This document shows positions 1 to 8,519 of a DNA stretch of 64,000 nucleotides, in pieces (within the stretch, counting starts at the first letter, position 1; each line of letters starts with the position of its first letter). This DNA comes from Sphingorhabdus sp. EL138 (GTDB taxonomy: Bacteria; Pseudomonadota; Alphaproteobacteria; Sphingomonadales; Sphingomonadaceae): the NCBI RefSeq assembly GCF_945862485.1, contig NZ_CAMAYF010000001.1:193665-257664 (forward strand). The letters run 5' to 3'. The notes under the pieces are model-generated. The model was not told the DNA's origin, did not search any database, and was given only the letters and a program-made list of their open reading frames with translations. A program made the position numbers and the translations under genes.

Positions 1-214
1 GCGCAGCAATCGGGGCTTCGCCAACTTGCCAGCGGTCCACCTCTGCAACAGCGATAGTCGGGAAAATCTGCGGGCGCGGCGCGGTTATTTCGGGCGACGC
101 ACCGGTAACCGCATCCAGCGGAAGCTTCGCAACATCCGGACGGGTGATGTACCAAATGCCGGCAAGTGCCAGAACAATGACGATCAAAATGATATTGCGC
201 ACATGCTTCCACAT
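1..214 (-). CDS. Sorbosone dehydrogenase-like PQQ sugar dehydrogenase, N-terminal part
   Basis: Only the first 71 residues lie in the window; the gene runs off the left edge. The protein starts with MWKHVRNIILI, followed by one hydrophobic anchor (about residues 7-23), then a segment reading TRPDVAKLPLDAVTGASPEI and a Pro-rich stretch. This N-terminal pattern (membrane anchor, then the TRPDVA..PVDAVTG-type linker) is what I know from L-sorbosone/glucose dehydrogenase-like beta-propeller proteins of sphingomonads; the propeller itself is not visible, so the enzyme assignment is inferred. The start codon lies 13 bases after the stop of a small membrane protein gene on the same strand, suggesting co-transcription. 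Confidence 0.55.
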   Translation of the reverse strand, partial: MWKHVRNIILIVIVLALAGIWYITRPDVAKLPLDAVTGASPEITAPRPQIFPTIAVAEVDRWQVGEAPIAA

Positions 215-227
215 TTTATCTGATCCC

Positions 228-410
228 TTAACGACGCTTGCGATCCATGATCCAGATGACCACCGCAATGACGGTGCCAATGGCCATGCCGATAACGGTT
301 CCGGCAGACGGCTGGTCTACCGCAACGCCGACAATGGCCCCAATTAATAGCCCAAAGGCAATGAAGATGCCGCCGGCAAGGCGGGGCTGATTATTTTCTG
401 TTTCGGACAT
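228..410 (-). CDS. Small two-helix membrane protein
   Basis: A 60-residue protein starting MSETENNQPRLAGG. Two hydrophobic segments (about residues 10-28 and 34-52) separated by a short VDQPSAG loop, and a basic end (MDRKRR), predict a small inner-membrane protein with both ends in the cytoplasm. I chose the ATG at 410 because an AAGGGT ribosome-binding site sits just upstream; an in-frame extension to 446 lacks support. It precedes the sorbosone-dehydrogenase-like gene by 13 bases and is probably cotranscribed with it. No function is recognised. Confidence 0.7.
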   Translation of the reverse strand: MSETENNQPRLAGGIFIAFGLLIGAIVGVAVDQPSAGTVIGMAIGTVIAVVIWIMDRKRR

Positions 411-455
411 ATTGACCCTTTGCCACCAACTGCGATGCGCAAGCAAGCGTGATGT

Positions 456-3422
456 TTAACCATCATCCAATGACAGCAACGACGCATTGCCGCCCGCGCT
501 TGTCGTGTCCGTGCTTGTCGTGCGTTCTGCGCAAAAGCGATACAGATAATGCGGCCCGCCTGCCTTGGGGCCGGTGCCGGATAGGCCCTCGCCCCCAAAG
601 GGTTGGCTGCCAACCACCGCGCCAATCATGGATCGATTGATATACAAGTTACCGACGCGCGCCAGTTGTTCGACCACAGCACTGCTGCCAGCAATACGGC
701 TGTGCAGCCCCATCGTTAGACCAAAGCCCTTGACATTTATCTTGGCCACCGTCGCTTCCAACGTGCCCGCCTTCCACGTTGCCAAATGCACCAATGGACC
801 AAAATATTCGCGGTTTAGATCGTTTATATCGTCCAGCTGGATAACCGTCGGCGGCACGAACAGGCCATCGGCTGGAACAGGTATTTCGTGCATGATACGG
901 TCTTTCACGCTGGCACGATATGCCATGAGTGAATCATAGGCCGCCTGATCAATAACTGGCCCAATATCCGTGGCTGGGTCAGCCGGATCGCCCATATTCA
1001 GCGTATCCATCGCGCCGCGCAGCATTTCCAGCGTATGTTCCGCAATATCTTCCTGCAACAGCAACAGCCGCAGCGCCGAACAGCGTTGGCCAGCGGATTG
1101 GAACCCCGACACGATGACATCGCGCACAACTTGTTCGGACAAAGCGGTGGAATCGACAATCATCGCGTTCAAGCCGCCTGTTTCGGCGATCAAAGGCACT
1201 AAGGGCCGATCATCATCGGCCAGCAGATTACGGGCAATCGCCTTTGCTGTCGGAACGGAGCCTGTGAAAACGACACCCGCGATGCGGGTATCGGCCGTAA
1301 GCGCCGCACCAACATCGCCTGCGCCCGTCACAATCTGCAGCGCGCCATTGGGCACGCCAGCCTTATGCGCCAATGCCACAGCGAACCTGCCGATTGCAGG
1401 CGTCTGCGGCGCTGGTTTGGCAACCACCGTATTGCCTGCGACTAAGGCGGCGACAAGCTGGCCAATGAAAATAGCCAGCGGGAAATTCCATGGGGCAACG
1501 GCGATCCACACGCCGCGGCCTTCATGGCGCAGGACATTGCGTTCGCCCGTCGGCCCGGGCAATTCAACAGGGACCAAGTCGATGCGGGCGCGCGCGGCAT
1601 AAAAGCGACAAAAATCAACCGCCTCGCGCACTTCGGAAAGCGCATCGGGAATTGTTTTGCGCGCCTCTTGCACCGCAATGGCCATCAACTGGCTGCGATT
1701 TTCCTCTAACAAATCGGCCAGACGATCAAGGCAATCGGCGCGCGCTTCGACAGGCGTGCTTGACCATTCAGGATAGGCCGCCAGCGCAGCGGTCACAGCC
1801 TCTGCCGGACTTACACTTGCGTCACCATTCACATTCACGGGCATGGTGACGGCGGCAACGGTTTCCTGCAATATAATTGCATCATCTAGATCTAGGCCGC
1901 CACTGTTCACGCGCTCTGGCTGATACAGGTCTGCAGGCGCGGCAATCGCAGGATGGGGCATGCCGCCAACAACCATGATTTTTTCCACCGGGTCCGCCAA
2001 TAATTCGTCTTCGCTGATCGATTGATCCGCCAATTGATGGACGAAACTGCTGTTCGCGCCATTCTCTAACAAGCGGCGGACAAGATAGGCCAGCAAGTCG
2101 CGATGCCCGCCGACCGGCGCATAGGTGCGGCAATTATAGCCTTCCGCTCGCACGAGGCGGTCAAACAAACCCTCCCCCATGCCGTGAAGCCGCTGGAATT
2201 CAAAATCGCGCTGTTTGCCCGTCCATTGCAGGATAGTCGCAACCGTCAAGGCATTGTGCGTCGCAAAGGCCGGGCGGATGTTGCGCGCGGCAAGCATATC
2301 CTTGGCGCACGCAAGATAGGACACATCGGTCGCGGCCTTGCGCGTGAACAACGGAAAGTCGCTCAGGCCACGTTCCTGCGCATGTTTGATTTCGCTGTCC
2401 CAATATGCGCCCTTCACCAAGCGTACTTGCAAGATGCGCGACGTATCGCGGCCCAAGGCGTCGGCCCAAGCGAGCACAGGACGGGCGCGCTTGGAATATG
2501 CCTGCACCGCCATGCCGAGCCCATCCCAGCCGAATAAGGCTGGATCGCGCGCGACCTGCTCGATGATATCGAGGCTCATCTCCAGCCGTGCCGCCTCTTC
2601 GGCATCAACCGTCAATTGGACCCCCAGCGCAGACGCAGAACGCGCCAATTCGCGCACCATCTCGGCAAGTTCCGGCACGCATTTTGCGCTTTGCGCAGTT
2701 TCATAGCGCGGGTGGAGCGCGGATAATTTAACCGAAACACTATGGCCACGTGCGGGGTTACGGCCAACGGCGGCAACGGCGGCGGCATAGGATTGGAAAT
2801 AACGTTCGGCATCCGATTTGGTCCGCGCCGCTTCGCCAAGCATGTCAAAGCTCGCAGTAAAGCCGCGATTGTCCTTCGACTCCATGCGCTTCATCGCTTC
2901 GTCAATGTCACGGCCCATAACGAACACTTGGCCCATCAGGCGCATCGCCGCACCGACAGCCTGCCGCACAAAGGGTTCGCCAGCCTTTGCAATCAGGCGT
3001 TTCAATGTGCTTGTGCTGTCGCCCAGGACGGCCTTACCCAGCACCAAGCCCCAAGTGGCACTGTTGACCAGCATGCTGGACGATTGCCCCTTATGATCGC
3101 TCCAATCGGCATCTGTGAGCTTGTCGGCAATCAGAAGGTCCGCCGTCTGCGGATCTGGCACGCGCAGGAACGCTTCGGCCAACGACAGCAACGCCGTGCC
3201 CTCTTCGGTGCCTAAGCGATATTGCTGCAAAAAGGAGTTTACCCAGCCATCGGCCTGCGCCTCCCGCAAATCATCCAGCAGGCTGCGCGCACTGCGCACG
3301 ATATCGCCCCGCATTTCCCCATCGACCGTGGCAGCCACGACCAATGGTGCCAGCACTTCCGTCTCGGGCTTGCGATGATAAGAGCGGAGAGACAGGCGCG
3401 TGGAATCGAGTGATGCGTTCAT
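456..3422 (-). CDS. putA: Bifunctional proline dehydrogenase / glutamate-semialdehyde dehydrogenase
   Basis: Oxidises proline to pyrroline-5-carboxylate with FAD, then to glutamate with NAD+. From the ATG at 3422 the protein has 988 residues, the size of the minimal PutA class that has no N-terminal ribbon-helix-helix DNA-binding domain, so it should not autoregulate. The PRODH barrel fills the first half (for example LFTRKAATDVSYLACAKDML and the later FEFQRLHGMGE). The second half is an aldehyde dehydrogenase with APWNFPLAIFIGQ, VFTGSVPTAKAIA and the catalytic Cys in QSAGQRCSALRLL. The reading frame stays open to a TTG at 3560, but the extra 46 residues do not look like PutA and contain the leader hairpin, so 3422 is preferred. 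The gene is divergent from the esterase-like gene. Confidence 0.96.
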   Translation of the reverse strand: MNASLDSTRLSLRSYHRKPETEVLAPLVVAATVDGEMRGDIVRSARSLLDDLREAQADGWVNSFLQQYRLGTEEGTALLSLAEAFLRVPDPQTADLLIADKLTDADWSDHKGQSSSMLVNSATWGLVLGKAVLGDSTSTLKRLIAKAGEPFVRQAVGAAMRLMGQVFVMGRDIDEAMKRMESKDNRGFTASFDMLGEAARTKSDAERYFQSYAAAVAAVGRNPARGHSVSVKLSALHPRYETAQSAKCVPELAEMVRELARSASALGVQLTVDAEEAARLEMSLDIIEQVARDPALFGWDGLGMAVQAYSKRARPVLAWADALGRDTSRILQVRLVKGAYWDSEIKHAQERGLSDFPLFTRKAATDVSYLACAKDMLAARNIRPAFATHNALTVATILQWTGKQRDFEFQRLHGMGEGLFDRLVRAEGYNCRTYAPVGGHRDLLAYLVRRLLENGANSSFVHQLADQSISEDELLADPVEKIMVVGGMPHPAIAAPADLYQPERVNSGGLDLDDAIILQETVAAVTMPVNVNGDASVSPAEAVTAALAAYPEWSSTPVEARADCLDRLADLLEENRSQLMAIAVQEARKTIPDALSEVREAVDFCRFYAARARIDLVPVELPGPTGERNVLRHEGRGVWIAVAPWNFPLAIFIGQLVAALVAGNTVVAKPAPQTPAIGRFAVALAHKAGVPNGALQIVTGAGDVGAALTADTRIAGVVFTGSVPTAKAIARNLLADDDRPLVPLIAETGGLNAMIVDSTALSEQVVRDVIVSGFQSAGQRCSALRLLLLQEDIAEHTLEMLRGAMDTLNMGDPADPATDIGPVIDQAAYDSLMAYRASVKDRIMHEIPVPADGLFVPPTVIQLDDINDLNREYFGPLVHLATWKAGTLEATVAKINVKGFGLTMGLHSRIAGSSAVVEQLARVGNLYINRSMIGAVVGSQPFGGEGLSGTGPKAGGPHYLYRFCAERTTSTDTTSAGGNASLLSLDDG

Positions 3423-3470
3423 AGCTGCGCTTTGCAGGATAATGCCAAAACAGACAAGTTTCACTTGTAA

Positions 3471-3508
3471 CGAAAAAGCCAGCCTTCGAGCGAAGACTGG
3501 CCTTTTCG
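3471..3508 (-). terminator. Terminator-like hairpin in the putA leader
   Basis: A 38-base near-perfect palindrome lies 49 bases upstream of the putA start. Read in the putA direction it forms a stem of about 18 pairs (GGCCAGTCTTCG against CGAAGGCTGGC at its core) and the right arm runs into TTTTT, the layout of an intrinsic terminator. The only two non-Watson-Crick positions become G-U pairs in RNA of the minus strand and A-C mismatches in RNA of the plus strand, which favours function in the putA transcript. It could be a conditional attenuator or the end of a short leader RNA. Confidence 0.55.
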
Positions 3509-3547
3509 ATTCATGTCTAAAGCTGAATCCCTGTTCTGCTTGGTGCC

Positions 3548-3576
3548 AAATAAGGTTCAAGGGCAGTGCCGGACAA
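3548..3576 (-). promoter_or_regulatory. Candidate putA promoter
   Basis: On the minus strand TTGTCC (3576-3571) and TTATTT (3553-3548) are separated by exactly 17 bases, a plausible housekeeping-sigma promoter. It would start transcription near 3540 and give a leader of about 120 bases that contains the terminator-like hairpin before the putA start codon. Prediction from sequence pattern only. Confidence 0.35.
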
Positions 3577-3651
3577 ATAGGCGATTTGCTTTAGCCAGAA
3601 TTGACTTATGAACATCGATCATTGACCCGACGGTGAACGCGGAGGAGTGAC

Positions 3652-4668
3652 ATGTCAGCAAAGTTGAAACGTCTTGCGCTCATCATCGCCTTGGCCGTGC
3701 TCGCCGTCGGCGGCGTGCGCACGATTTATCCGAGCGACAGCCAAGTCATCAGCTTGCGACCGCTGATGCTCAATCCCGACAACCCCGCCCAGCGGCAGGT
3801 GGGCGCTCTGGAATTTGTCGAGGCATGGGAATTACGCAGCAGCAACGAAAATTTCGGCGGTATTTCGGCACTGGTTTCTGTGGGACATAGCCGTTTTGTC
3901 GGGATTGGCGACGCCGGAACACTCATCCGTTTTGGATGGACCAAGGATGGGCGGATCGACCGCGCCACCATCACCCCGCTGCCAAATTTGCAAGGTCCGA
4001 ATGTGTCTTACAAAGACCGCGATAGTGAGGGACTGGCTTATGACCCCGATAGCGGCCAATATTGGGTGAGTTTTGAAGGCAATCACGCGATCCGGCGGTA
4101 TTCAAAATCCTTCGTCCAACAAACGGGCATGATACGGCCCGCAGCTTTGCAAAAATTGCCGCGCAACAAAGGTGCGGAGAGCATAGTTCGCCTGCAGGAT
4201 GGTCGGTTTATCATCATCGCCGAGAGCCTTGACGACGACATGCACAGCGCATGGATATTTTCTGGCGACCCGGTTGAAAGCGCCACCACCGCCACGCCCT
4301 TCAAATTCCGTCCGCCAAAGGGCTACCGCGTGACCGATGCGGTGCAACTGCCCGATGGGCGAATTGTCATTCTCAATCGCGCCGTCGGGTTTCTATCGGG
4401 ATTCACCGCGAAGCTATCGTTGCTGAACCCCGAGAGCATCAGTCGCGGCAGCGTGCTTTCGGCGGACGTCATCGCATCGCTTGCCGCGCCATTGCTCGTC
4501 GACAATATGGAGGGGATTGCCGTCACGGGCGCAGGGAACAAATTGTTCCTTTGGCTGATCTCGGACAATAACTTCACCTTGCTCCAAAGAACGATATTGA
4601 TGAAATTCCGTTTGAACCGACAAGCGGACAGCAAAAAGCCGGAAGCAGATACTGCCCCCGGCTTGTGA
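3652..4668 (+). CDS. Esterase-like activity of phytase family protein
   Basis: A 338-residue exported or membrane-anchored protein. Residues 7-24 are a signal or anchor (LALIIALAVLAVGGV). The body has beta-propeller-like strands with FGGISALV, GIGDAGTLIRF, DRDSEGLAYDP, NHAIRRYS and NMEGIAVT, the arrangement of the phytase-like esterase domain (PF13449 family). The family is poorly characterised; hydrolysis of an ester or phosphoester is suggested by name only. A strong GGAGGAG ribosome-binding site precedes the ATG by 4 bases. Divergent from putA and convergent with rpmB. Confidence 0.8.
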   Translation: MSAKLKRLALIIALAVLAVGGVRTIYPSDSQVISLRPLMLNPDNPAQRQVGALEFVEAWELRSSNENFGGISALVSVGHSRFVGIGDAGTLIRFGWTKDGRIDRATITPLPNLQGPNVSYKDRDSEGLAYDPDSGQYWVSFEGNHAIRRYSKSFVQQTGMIRPAALQKLPRNKGAESIVRLQDGRFIIIAESLDDDMHSAWIFSGDPVESATTATPFKFRPPKGYRVTDAVQLPDGRIVILNRAVGFLSGFTAKLSLLNPESISRGSVLSADVIASLAAPLLVDNMEGIAVTGAGNKLFLWLISDNNFTLLQRTILMKFRLNRQADSKKPEADTAPGL

Positions 4669-4706
4669 TTCGCTTTCGCAAAAGGCCGCGTCAGCAGCCC
4701 TTGGCC

Positions 4707-4997
4707 TTACGCCGCAGCTTTTTGCTTCTTGGCGATTTCTTTTTTCACTTTGCGCGCATTGGTCGAAAGCTTCTCATCCGAAGTCTTCAACAACCAATTG
4801 TCGAGACCGCCAACATGCTCAACCGAACGCAGACCGTGGGTCGACACGCGGAACTTGTAGCCTTGCTCAAGCGCGTCCGACAACAACGTAACATTCTGCA
4901 GATTTGGCAGGAATGTGCGCTTCGTCTTGTTGTTGGCGTGGCTCACATTGTTGCCGACCAGACGGCCTTTACCGGTGAGTTCGCAGATGCGCGCCAT
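4707..4997 (-). CDS. rpmB: 50S ribosomal protein L28
   Basis: A 96-residue basic protein starting [20 protein letters not shown], the standard L28 N-terminus, with [12 protein letters not shown] and a Lys/Ala-rich tail ([12 protein letters not shown]). It is a structural protein of the large ribosomal subunit. The start at 4997 is chosen because upstream in-frame sequence (to 5084) is unlike L28. It is a monocistronic gene, convergent with the phytase-like gene and divergent from tadA. The length is slightly longer than the roughly 78 residues of enterobacterial L28 and fits the alphaproteobacterial form. Confidence 0.97.
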   Translation of the reverse strand: MARICELTGKGRLVGNNVSHANNKTKRTFLPNLQNVTLLSDALEQGYKFRVSTHGLRSVEHVGGLDNWLLKTSDEKLSTNARKVKKEIAKKQKAAA

Positions 4998-5128
4998 GAT
5001 ATATGTCCTGTATAAAATAAGTGTATGCGGAATCACTGACCCGCGAAAGTCGCTGCCCCTAACCCTCCACGCCGAAAAGGTCAAGCCGATGTGTGGCCAA
5101 AAGCGGGAATCTGCGCTAGCAAAATGTC

Positions 5129-5584
5129 ATGTCCCTAACCAAAGCCCGCGAAATGATGAACGAAGCGCTCAATCTCGCGCAATATGCCGCTGTACAAGGT
5201 GAAGTGCCCGTTGGCGCAATCGTCGTCAAGGATGGGATCATTATTGGACGCGGTGCCAACCGCCCGATGGAAAGCCATGACCCCACCGCGCACGCCGAAA
5301 TCATCGCCATTCGGGAGGCTGCAGCCTATCTTGGCAATGACCGCCTGACCGGATGTGACCTATGGGTAACGCTGGAGCCCTGTGCGATGTGTGCGGGTGC
5401 GATTGCCCATGCCCGCATCGCTCGGCTCTATTATGGCGCGGACGATGCCAAGGGCGGCGCTGTCACCCATGGCCCCCGTTTGTTTGAACAATCGACCCTG
5501 CACCATAAGCCGGAGATATATGCCGGCATCGCCGCAGACGAATCTGCTGCCTTGCTCAAAAAATTCTTTGCGGAACGGCGTTAA
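5129..5584 (+). CDS. tadA: tRNA-specific adenosine deaminase
   Basis: Converts adenosine-34 of tRNA-Arg(ACG) to inosine. The 151-residue protein has the zinc deaminase motifs: HAE at residues 55-57 (His ligand and catalytic Glu) and PCAMC at 84-88 (two Cys ligands), plus the ARIARLYYGADDAKGGA segment that follows in TadA. Length matches the family. Its stop codon shares the four bases TTAA (5581-5584) with the stop codon of the convergent hydrolase gene, so the two coding regions overlap tail to tail by four bases. Confidence 0.96.
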   Translation: MSLTKAREMMNEALNLAQYAAVQGEVPVGAIVVKDGIIIGRGANRPMESHDPTAHAEIIAIREAAAYLGNDRLTGCDLWVTLEPCAMCAGAIAHARIARLYYGADDAKGGAVTHGPRLFEQSTLHHKPEIYAGIAADESAALLKKFFAERR

Positions 5585-6486
5585 CGCAGATTTTCGTCAA
5601 AAAATGCCAGCGTGCGGTCCCAAGACAATTCCGCCGCTGCTGTGTCGAAACGCGGCGTGCTGTCATTGTGGAAACCATGCTGTGTTCCCGGGTAGAAATG
5701 CACGTTGAAACGCTTCTGGTTCGCAATAAGCGCGGCCTGATAGGGTAACCAGCCTGCGTTAATCCTCTCATCCACCTCGGCATAATGGATCAACAACGGC
5801 GCCTTAATCGCAGACACTTCTGCCACCCTTGGCTGGCGCCCATAATAAGGCACCGATGCCGCCATTTCGGGATAGGCCACCGCCAGCGCATTGCACACCC
5901 CGCCGCCATAGCAAAAACCAACCGCGCCGACCTTGCCTGTGCTTTCGGAATGATCCCGCAGATATTCAAAGCCGGCAAAGAAATCCTCCAACAACTTGGC
6001 TGGGTTCAACTTCGCCTGCAAAGCGCGACCCGTCTCGTCATTGCCGGGATAGCCGCCGACGGAGGACAGACCATCTGGACCCAGCGCCATATAACCCGCC
6101 TTGGCCAAACGCCGGACAACATCCTCAATATAAGGGTTAAGCCCGCGATTTTCGTGGATGACCAGCACCGTCGGTAGCTTGCCCTTTGCCTTGGCGGGTT
6201 TAGCTAACAAGCCATTGATGCTTCCATGACCATCGGGACTTGGCACGATTACGCGTGAGGTGACGATGGCGGGGTCATCCGCCTTTACCTGCTGCGCCAG
6301 CGCGTAGTCGGGCTGCAGCTGATTAAGGATCATCAATCCTGTCACGCCCGCTGCGGCAAATTTGCCCGCCTCACGCATGAATTCCCGCTTGGTCATCTTG
6401 CCATGGACATAGCCATCAAAGATTTCGAGGATATAGGGATGAAAATCGCTGGCCTTCATGCGGGTTGGCGTATTGGCTGGCTGCAT
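5581..6486 (-). CDS. Dienelactone hydrolase family protein (YghX-like)
   Basis: A 301-residue alpha/beta hydrolase. The nucleophile is Cys-192 in GFCYGGG, as in dienelactone hydrolase, with HENRG (111-115) before it and GTQHGFHND carrying the likely catalytic His near the C-terminus. Residues 31-66 (MTKREFMREAGKF, then a hydrophobic run and ALA) look like a twin-arginine-type signal with KR in place of RR, as in YghX-type proteins, so export is possible. The ATG at 6486 has an AAGGAG site at the right distance; that site overlaps the stop codon of the LytTR regulator, implying translational coupling. The substrate is not known. Confidence 0.85.
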   Translation of the reverse strand: MQPANTPTRMKASDFHPYILEIFDGYVHGKMTKREFMREAGKFAAAGVTGLMILNQLQPDYALAQQVKADDPAIVTSRVIVPSPDGHGSINGLLAKPAKAKGKLPTVLVIHENRGLNPYIEDVVRRLAKAGYMALGPDGLSSVGGYPGNDETGRALQAKLNPAKLLEDFFAGFEYLRDHSESTGKVGAVGFCYGGGVCNALAVAYPEMAASVPYYGRQPRVAEVSAIKAPLLIHYAEVDERINAGWLPYQAALIANQKRFNVHFYPGTQHGFHNDSTPRFDTAAAELSWDRTLAFFDENLR

Positions 6487-6496
6487 GCCTAACTCC

Positions 6497-7297
6497 TTAA
6501 TGGACGAAACGGGCAACGACGTCGCGGTACGACCGGCTAACCTTCACCTGCGCGCCTGATTCCAGCACCAAAAAGCACTCGCCATTGGTATGGGGCTTCA
6601 CTTGGCGGACCTGATCCAAATTGACGATCGTGGAACGGTGCACCCGTTGGAAGGTGCGCGGGTCGAGCCGTTTTTCCAAATCCTTCATCGTTTCACGCAG
6701 GATTAGCGAGGTTTCGGCGGTATAAATGCACATATAATCGCCCGCCGCATCAATGCGTTCAATACTCGCGACATCAACGCGGAAAATCTGACCGCGATCC
6801 TTGACGTTGATCAGCTTTTCAAAGCGGGTGGATGCCAAATCGTCATCCAATGATCCCAAATTGTCCGCCGCATTTGGCGCAACTTCGTTGATAACCGTGC
6901 GCAGGCGGTCGAGTTCTTCTGATGTCCGCTTTTCGGACAGCCGGCTGCGCACGCGGTCCATGGTGTCAGCCAGCCGTTCGGGTTCCACAGGCTTCATCAG
7001 ATAATCGATGGCCTGCGCCTCAAACGCCTTAATGGCATGTTCGGAATATGCGGTCACAAACACAAACAAGGGTGGGTCGATGTCCATCACGCCTTGCACA
7101 ACCGAAAAGCCGTCAAATCCCGGCATTTGAATATCTAAGAAGACCAAGTCAGGTTTTAGTGTCTTGATCTTGCGAATGGCCTCGCGACCATTGTGGCAAG
7201 TGGCCACAATTTCGATATCATCAAAGGGTTGAAGCCGTAGTTCGAGACCTTGAATGGCCAGCTTTTCATCGTCGACCAATATTGTACGAATGCTCAT
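6497..7297 (-). CDS. LytTR-family response regulator
   Basis: A 266-residue regulator. The receiver domain (1-120) carries the acidic pair VDDEK, the phosphoacceptor Asp-55 in LVFLDIQMPG, a VTAYSEHAIKAF segment and the conserved Lys of YLMKPVEP. The C-terminal half (about 165-264) is a LytTR DNA-binding domain (IERIDAAGDYMCIYT, FQRVHRSTIVNLDQV, VKVSRSYRDVV). Its ATG overlaps the stop of the histidine kinase gene by four bases (ATGA), so it is the partner of that kinase. The hydrolase gene follows after 10 bases. LytTR proteins bind paired direct repeats upstream of targets; none was identified here. Confidence 0.95.
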   Translation of the reverse strand: MSIRTILVDDEKLAIQGLELRLQPFDDIEIVATCHNGREAIRKIKTLKPDLVFLDIQMPGFDGFSVVQGVMDIDPPLFVFVTAYSEHAIKAFEAQAIDYLMKPVEPERLADTMDRVRSRLSEKRTSEELDRLRTVINEVAPNAADNLGSLDDDLASTRFEKLINVKDRGQIFRVDVASIERIDAAGDYMCIYTAETSLILRETMKDLEKRLDPRTFQRVHRSTIVNLDQVRQVKPHTNGECFLVLESGAQVKVSRSYRDVVARFVH

Positions 7298-8430
7298 GCG
7301 GATTTCATTCCTTGCTGTTGCGCCCCCGCTTGATTGTCTTCCCCTGCGATCATCCGGTTTTGATAGGGGAGTTCTAATAACACCTCAAATCCTCCCCCGG
7401 CCTTTACATAATGTTCAAAGCGTTGGTCCTCGCCATAAGCTTGCGACAGTCGCTCGCGCGTGTTCGCCATGCCGACACCTGTGGATAGGCTGTGGTCTTG
7501 TTGTCCCGGCTGCAAGCCCGGGCCAGTGTCCGAAACGGTAATCCGCACCCTTTGACCGACGAGTTGAGCGGTCACCGAAATATCCGCGCCCTCTTCCTTG
7601 GGCGTGACCGCATATTTGATAGCATTTTCCACAAGTGGCTGCAGCAACAACGAAGGCACCAATGCGTTTTCCACCGATGGTTCGATGATGAAATATGTCC
7701 GCAACCGTTCTTCAAACCGCATTTTTTCAATATCGAGATATAGTTTTAACGTCTCAATTTCCTGAGTTAGCGGCACTTTCGCAGCCGCTTCATTGATCAG
7801 CGTAAACCGCAAAAATGAGGACAGGCGCGACAGCATAGCATTGGCTTGGTCTGTCTGTTTCAACAGCACTAAGGTCGAAATGCTATTCAATGTGTTGAAA
7901 AGGAAATGAGGGTTCAGCTGATAGCGTAACATCGTAAGTTGCGCGCTGGTCGCCTGCGCCTCTAGCCGCATCATCTGGTCGGCTTGCTCTTCTGCGCGCA
8001 CAAAATAATTGATGGCGTAATATAAGGCGGACCATGCCGCGAGCAGCACTGAGTTGATATAAATCGCCGCCAGCCATAATTGGGCAAAAGGCGTTTCATC
8101 GACCCCGTCACGAATGGTTTGCAGCACCCACACGTCCACATAGGCATAACCCAAAGTCGCGAGCGAGACAGACACGAAGGTCAGGCTCCATGTGATAAAC
8201 GGCCGCTGATCAATCAAGAACCGGTATATCACCGAAAGAAGCAGCGTGATCGAATAGCCCGTCACCGCAGAAATCAGGATGGGCACCAAGAAGCTGACGG
8301 GCTGCCCCTGCGCAATACCGGAAGCTGCGCGCAATATGACCGCGCCCGCCCAACCAGCCGAGTGCAAGTTCCAAAAAGCGCGATTCTTGTCCGAGAAGAA
8401 GGGTTTATCTGTAAGCTCTAATACCGCCAT
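7294..8430 (-). CDS. LytS-type sensor histidine kinase
   Basis: A 378-residue membrane kinase. Four hydrophobic segments occupy about residues 24-145; no extracytoplasmic sensor domain is visible. The His_kinase domain (PF06580 type) has the phosphoacceptor His-175 in QLNPHFLFNTLNSIS, followed by an HATPase with LLLQPLVENAIKYAV (N box) and DTGPGLQPG plus GVGMANTRERL (G boxes). It forms an operon with the LytTR regulator (four-base ATGA overlap). The signal is unknown. The ATG at 8430 is the first in frame. Confidence 0.94.
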   Translation of the reverse strand: MAVLELTDKPFFSDKNRAFWNLHSAGWAGAVILRAASGIAQGQPVSFLVPILISAVTGYSITLLLSVIYRFLIDQRPFITWSLTFVSVSLATLGYAYVDVWVLQTIRDGVDETPFAQLWLAAIYINSVLLAAWSALYYAINYFVRAEEQADQMMRLEAQATSAQLTMLRYQLNPHFLFNTLNSISTLVLLKQTDQANAMLSRLSSFLRFTLINEAAAKVPLTQEIETLKLYLDIEKMRFEERLRTYFIIEPSVENALVPSLLLQPLVENAIKYAVTPKEEGADISVTAQLVGQRVRITVSDTGPGLQPGQQDHSLSTGVGMANTRERLSQAYGEDQRFEHYVKAGGGFEVLLELPYQNRMIAGEDNQAGAQQQGMKSA

Positions 8431-8519
8431 ATTTTCGGTCTAGCCGCTTTTTGCGCGCGCATGAAGCCCTTGTTTCGTCGGCCAAGGCTGTTACACATTG
8501 CAGGCGAGAGGATAGTAAA

